Shown one piece after another: positions 34,401 through 35,763 of a stretch of DNA of 35,763 nt; positions within the stretch are counted from its first letter, which is position 1; every line of letters begins with the position of its first letter. A program made the translations under genes and the position numbers. The notes beneath the pieces were generated by a model that saw nothing but the letters and a program-made list of their open reading frames with translations, was not told the origin of the DNA and made no database searches. This DNA comes from an uncultured Bacteroidales bacterium. Its GTDB lineage: Bacteria > Bacteroidota > Bacteroidia > Bacteroidales > P3. The stretch is taken from contig CAMYZD010000010.1 in NCBI GenBank assembly GCA_947303735.1, positions 1 to 35,763 on the forward strand. The letters are read 5' to 3'.

Positions 34401-35038
34401 TACCACATAAACACCAACGTATACACCCCCGAATCCTCCACAAAACAATCGTAGCTATGGCTCACCCACTCGCGCTCACCGCACTGAGGCGTATTGTCAT
34501 CCAGCGCAATATAGCCCGCTGGCAATTCCCTATCCGACCTCACCCCCATCCCATCAGGCACTTGGTTCTCAATCGGTGTCATCACACCCGGCACCAACAG
34601 CACACGCATATAGTCGTAGGCCGTATCGCCGTCGCGCCGACCGTTACAACGCCAGTCATAACTAAAACGGTACGCCCCCCTCGGCAACACCAGTCTCCGA
34701 TAAACATACGACACGCACGGCGAGCCATACAAATAATAATCATTGTGGGAACCGTCGTAAGTGACAAACAACCCCGCGCTACTCATATTCGTAGCCGTAC
34801 CCAAAACCCAATAATGCCTATACCTGTTGCCTGCAAACATCCAGCCGCATGTATCGTCCGGATGGTCAAAATCGCACTGATAAACCGTATCCTGCCCCCT
34901 CACAATACCGACAAAGACTATGGCAACAGCAAATAAAAACAACTTTTTCAACAAGCTGGAAGTATTGGGCAAATCACGTAGCGTTTGCCCTATGCCAAGG
35001 CGAGAAAAAGACTGTTGCGTAGAAACTAACTTTTTCAT
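28463..35038 (-). CDS. Giant secreted Fn3/choice-of-anchor surface protein B with T9SS sorting domain
   Basis: This 2191-aa colinear paralogue of the downstream giant gene has Fn3-like modules beginning near 234, 483, 783, 1036, 1283, 1557, 1835, 1923 and 2011, interleaved with the same choice-of-anchor-like modules. It ends in a type A T9SS domain (LHPNPTGGDVQLTL...ISGRTMQ...LPQGTYYVRII). The ATG at 35038 gives an N-terminus 29 residues longer than in paralogue A, and the true signal peptide (LKKLFLFAVAIVF to VRGQ) starts at residue 30. A TTG at that position aligns exactly with the paralogue's ATG, so either start could be used. It is probably a T9SS-exported surface adhesin or scaffold (inference). 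The gene is bracketed by ATATCAAC-type octamer arrays. Confidence 0.9.
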   Translation of the reverse strand: MKKLVSTQQSFSRLGIGQTLRDLPNTSSLLKKLFLFAVAIVFVGIVRGQDTVYQCDFDHPDDTCGWMFAGNRYRHYWVLGTATNMSSAGLFVTYDGSHNDYYLYGSPCVSYVYRRLVLPRGAYRFSYDWRCNGRRDGDTAYDYMRVLLVPGVMTPIENQVPDGMGVRSDRELPAGYIALDDNTPQCGEREWVSHSYDCFVEDSGVYTLVFMWYCSMLQWDHPAAVDNLVVSRPLCPQPMRLFVSPLGPTALRVNWRDYSEGNASDWHVELCTATVPFGHGATQVVQDTSAEFTGLMPNTDYWVYVSTLCGADSTTPVVVHVHTPCVGLGSLPYIQDFDSVAVGTLPPCWRVLRTGGNADVRSVDGGKVLRWRIAQSGYCCLVLPSVDESATPSGNIQLSFRCSRESSYLPFSHEFLVGLLPNASDVGSFVPVSRVVVNSDEWERCVVEMDGYGGENIALLDMGNDWVNGYVRFDDFVITHQTACQRVEHLMVSQANAAGARVEWSLQHGTVHEPSGYDVWVEQVDTMETNPSGPDSASLHFSSTEPHCTVWGLQPLTTYRAWVRAQCDSSAYSEWEGVVFTTLPLPCVVGDSTTADTSALGTGSSRTTGVPVSNIYVHSLCQSIYTADELHAAGVEAGLITGIDYTFSNNPHNMTVSLFVSTTRDSLYASTEDLLEVTSADRVYGPALYAAGNSGTVHFELDRPFSWNGVDNLVVTSFINNSLGALQSSSFFGNSTQVVGNRTVRSYLIEEPFTTANAQTGTAHLSNYRPSLIFHTMGCAELATCALPSVTVQGVGEDYAMVDWVPGYRDSVWSVYYREAADSVWTLADSHVVANHYQLMLLDANTDYRVGVVPHCGGDSLYSIASFTTLCASVYELPLFEDFEDFYAECGRSEAFEPCWYRGIPQPSYTNNYYPHITTNNGAYSGIHKLSLEHSWSDFWPVYFATPAMAMDVSSLQVSFFAKGLVSYRLKVGVMTDPTDFSTFEEVACVTPTRLNQWEQKEVLMDSYEGEGRYIALMLGNDFVDIDDLLIDYIQTCPRPSNLTFGIITRTTAEVQWDGGEAGHYELEYGPAGFALGSGTRLACNADTVTLRGLNHSTDYDVYVRGFCGDDTSRWSFVATFSTQCGEIDSLPYTQNFEDLDGLPYPKCWVCGNASVVSYMPMGALSRGRALYLNNAYAILPGVDASVAAIQTLQLVVKASSDTNYGEIFSHELIVGVCSTEGDFTTFNSLDTITLTPTPTVYEVPLTGAAGRGRYITLRSTHWGRSLNNRVYIDSLAVELIPTCARPHRLTVTNLTTTSATIAWSGGSGATSWQVEYMPHGGALGSGVSQTTSTNSLTITGLTPATTYDYYVRSICGESDTSEWCHTPGLIVTQQIPASVPYQYGFDTVAEWNNWQTLSNCAATWCRGADDGQPAPSIYLSIDSGATRGILSNTVINSAVYRDFDFGNRDTSYVVSFSASEGGNPTGGIDYDGLAVFLVEPVAIPNIPSNYANESPWGSLGDLTLLANIRDSRSWRDYHFTIDSLRGVWRLVFYWYGRAGIYTTPGAVDNVSIQYETCQHPYNVQATAVTSGAATIAWHGPVVADYQVMLYNTDMFLLANDTVHTNSMQYNALLPGTTYRVRVRKLCDTVSSMVSPLLTFSTNACIGGTSDLVDGSWRGSTYYLPVCNAYRYSYTQQIVLASELSGEGDISSISFLYNSPVRMSSKNNCTIYMGHTTLSSFTSLSDAVPHSDLRVVYIGSLNCSQGWTRILLGTPFAYNGTDNLVIAIDDNSARSHNYTFAFASSETYRPMSLVYYSNYDDIDCTSLSSLPPYVVEGAVLDYRNVFNVEICPPNGCPRPQLRMPRVRANDVTLHWNNTSDSYLVGYRLTGSDRWIEDNILTTDTFFTLTNYYFDSDYVYHVRQYCGEGVSNWSIGTFNTAEIPCLPPLGLRLLSVSNQSASFAWIPEDNNICYRLRVWNTAFDTTITTYLANGSVDGLTAATRYYAAVEVQCEYIDQPSIWSDTISFVSYFCPDATDLEALEVHGNSALIDWQCDEGPEQWLVEWGRQGFDQGTGITVQADHHPFLLTGLTGETTYDIYVRSVCSADYVSESWSNRLTITTEYSGIDGKPDDPYLQLHPNPTGGDVQLTLSADMSAVRVVVFDISGRTMQAYTLPAQTQHTTLATSLLPQGTYYVRIIGDRHSVVKKLIIR
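28725..29006 (-). repeat. 282-bp perfect repeat, copy in giant gene B
   Basis: Identical to 21871-22152 in giant gene A. It covers residues about 2011-2104, the last Fn3 module before the T9SS domain. Confidence 0.95.
34941..35037 (-). repeat. 87-nt in-frame insertion or duplication at the gene B start, with 10-bp direct repeats
   Basis: The 10-mer AACTTTTTCA occurs at 34941-34950 and again at 35028-35037, flanking 77 nt; the repeat unit is 87 nt or 29 codons. On the coding strand each copy gives TGAAAAAGTT, the start of an MKKL signal peptide. Inside, GGGCAAA (34967-34973) and TTTGCCC (34984-34990) form a 7-bp stem with a 10-nt loop. This looks like a small insertion with target duplication that displaced the original start. 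Confidence 0.6.
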
Positions 35039-35144
35039 AATATATAATGTATTTTAGTTCGTTTATCAAAAAGACTAACACATTCCCACATCCATCTTTA
35101 TTAATCCGTTGTCCGTTGATAGGTTTATACAGCTCGCATTAAAC

Positions 35145-35207
35145 AAATCAACTTATCAACTTATAACTCATCAACTTATCAACATATCAACTCATCAACA
35201 TATCAAC
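35145..35207. repeat. Octamer array (NNATCAAC) upstream of giant gene B
   Basis: Successive units include AAATCAAC, TTATCAAC, a degenerate TTATAAC, TCATCAAC, TTATCAAC, ATATCAAC, TCATCAAC and ATATCAAC. The family and orientation on the plus strand are the same as in the array at 28436-28467, so the two arrays bracket gene B. Confidence 0.8.
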
Positions 35208-35256
35208 ATAAACCTTCCCGTTTGCCTATATAGACTGAAAAAAGTCGTTTTTGTTG

Positions 35257-35264
35257 CAAAAATA
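35257..35264 (-). promoter_or_regulatory. Candidate minus-strand -7 box (TATTTTTG) for giant gene B
   Basis: Plus-strand CAAAAATA reads TATTTTTG on the minus strand. Use would give a leader of about 210 nt that includes the octamer array. A second box of the same type (TATCTTTG) lies at 35441-35448. Confidence 0.4.
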
Positions 35265-35288
35265 ACATTATTTAACACATTATTTTGA

Positions 35289-35323
35289 GTGACCAGTGAC
35301 TTGTGACCTGTGACCTGTGAATG
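35289..35323. repeat. Period-7 intergenic repeat array, copy R4
   Basis: GTGACCA, GTGACTT, GTGACCT, GTGACCT, GTGAATG: five heptamers in the orientation opposite to array R5, which lies about 160 nt away. The two may form one inverted-pair element. Confidence 0.8.
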
Positions 35324-35481
35324 AAAATTAAAAATTGGCTACCGCACCTTTTAGTTTTTAGTTTTTACTTTTTAGTTTAATAAGGTCACTGGTTACTAAA
35401 TATCTGTTCACTTGCCGGATAGTACTATGATTTGATTTTGCAAAGATACAACTTTTTATTTGTCTAATCACTATATATCGT

Positions 35482-35537
35482 GTCACTGGTCACAGGTCAC
35501 TGGTCACTGGTCACTGGTCACAGGTCACTGGTCACTA
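35482..35537. repeat. Period-7 intergenic repeat array, copy R5
   Basis: Seven uninterrupted units of GTCACTG or GTCACAG followed by GTCACTA. It is preceded by ATTTGTCTAATCACTA and TCGT exactly as in copy R1. This is the most regular of the arrays. Confidence 0.9.
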
Positions 35538-35540
35538 TAT

Positions 35541-35570
35541 AAAAAAGACACCCTTGTGGGGTGTCTTTTT
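35541..35570 (-). terminator. Rho-independent terminator after the M16 peptidase gene
   Basis: GACACCC pairs with GGGTGTC, extended by A-run/T-run pairing, around a 5-nt loop. On the minus strand it lies 23 nt after the peptidase stop codon and ends in a U-run. The symmetry would also let it act on the plus strand. Confidence 0.85.
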
Positions 35571-35593
35571 CGTTTTATTGCTATGCTTAAGAG

Positions 35594-35763
35594 TTACTCG
35601 GTGGCAGCCTCGGGTTTGAGGAAGACAACAAGATAGTGCTTGAGGTCGATGAACTTCTTAGCAGCAGCCTGAATGTCCTTGGCGGTGACAGACTTGACGA
35701 TGGCTTCGTAGCCGTCGACCACATAGTCGCGGCTCTCGTTGAAGCGGTAGCTGCCCATAATCT
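35594..35763 (-). CDS. M16 family metallopeptidase, C-terminal fragment (cut by window edge)
   Basis: Only the last 55 residues are visible, read in the frame whose first full codon ends at 35761; the 5' part lies beyond the window. The sequence (GSYRFNESRDYVVDGYEAI, then SVTAKDIQAAAKKFIDLKHY and a final VVFLKPEAATE) matches the C-terminal end of bacterial M16 insulinase/pitrilysin-like zinc peptidases, where a TxxDIQxAAKKF segment precedes the final strand. The zinc-binding motif is not in the visible part, so activity cannot be judged. A strong terminator follows. Confidence 0.8.
   Translation of the reverse strand, partial: IMGSYRFNESRDYVVDGYEAIVKSVTAKDIQAAAKKFIDLKHYLVVFLKPEAATE

Larger units (their letters stand above)
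35039..35593. other. Repeat-rich intergenic region
   Basis: No gene was found in these 555 nt. In order there is an octamer array (35145-35207), a minus-strand -7-like box (35257-35264), heptamer array R4 (35289-35323), A/T-rich words AATTAAAA and tandem TTTTTAGTT-type words (about 35323-35382), another minus-strand TATCTTTG box (35441-35448), heptamer array R5 (35482-35537) and a terminator (35541-35570). Confidence 0.7.

Noticed and set aside
33398-34936. 512-codon open frame on the plus strand, antisense to giant gene B (with similar frames at 32255-33286 and 24984-26192)
   Set aside because: The translations are His/Arg/Pro-rich without domains or signal peptides and lie entirely opposite well-supported Fn3/T9SS coding sequence. 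They are explained by codon composition of the sense strand.

Overview
The window looks like a chromosome segment of a Bacteroidota bacterium, most likely Bacteroidales. The evidence is: three very large or multidomain secreted proteins with C-terminal type IX secretion (T9SS) sorting domains; a C10 (streptopain-like) protease; many MKK-type signal peptides and lipoproteins; weak Shine-Dalgarno sequences; and -7 boxes of the Bacteroidota form TAnnTTTG in front of several genes. I cannot assign genus or species from sequence alone. No rRNA, tRNA, CRISPR array, transposase or phage gene was seen.

Layout. 1-338 is a repeat-bearing intergenic region with a promoter-like box and a strong leader hairpin. 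339-6250 holds two secreted proteins of protease families: an intact-looking C10 cysteine protease with T9SS tail, and a caspase-family (C14) protein whose catalytic Cys is a Ser. 6453-9674 carries a small secreted protein of unknown function and the DNA translocase FtsK. 9723-11441 is a compact four-gene cassette: three tiny Cys-patterned lipoproteins around a MauE/DoxX-like membrane protein fused to a thioredoxin-like CxxC domain. A polysaccharide flippase runs convergently to it. 13129-16957 contains a GH20 hexosaminidase-family lipoprotein (lacking the expected catalytic Glu), the [FeFe]-hydrogenase maturase HydE and an EamA transporter. On the minus strand, 16993-18026 encodes a YfcE-like phosphodiesterase and a GHKL ATPase of the type known beside [FeFe] hydrogenases. 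18082-21263 encodes an unrecognised lipoprotein, a polyprenyl-phosphate sugar transferase and an FKBP-like lipoprotein.

The last 14 kb is dominated by two tandem, co-directional giant genes (2192 and 2191 codons, minus strand). They encode colinear Fn3 / choice-of-anchor-like surface proteins with T9SS tails. They share one perfectly identical 282-bp block near the 3' end in an otherwise diverged background, which points to recent gene conversion. The upstream copy also has an apparent 29-codon insertion or duplication at its start codon. The window ends in the C-terminus of an M16-family peptidase.

The intergenic regions are unusual. At least five contain arrays of a 7-nt word (GTCACWG and variants), several as inverted pairs, and an 8-nt word (ATATCAAC) array flanks both ends of the upstream giant gene. 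Most functional links between neighbours are inference. The clearest candidate for an undescribed system is the Cys-lipoprotein / MauE-thioredoxin cassette.
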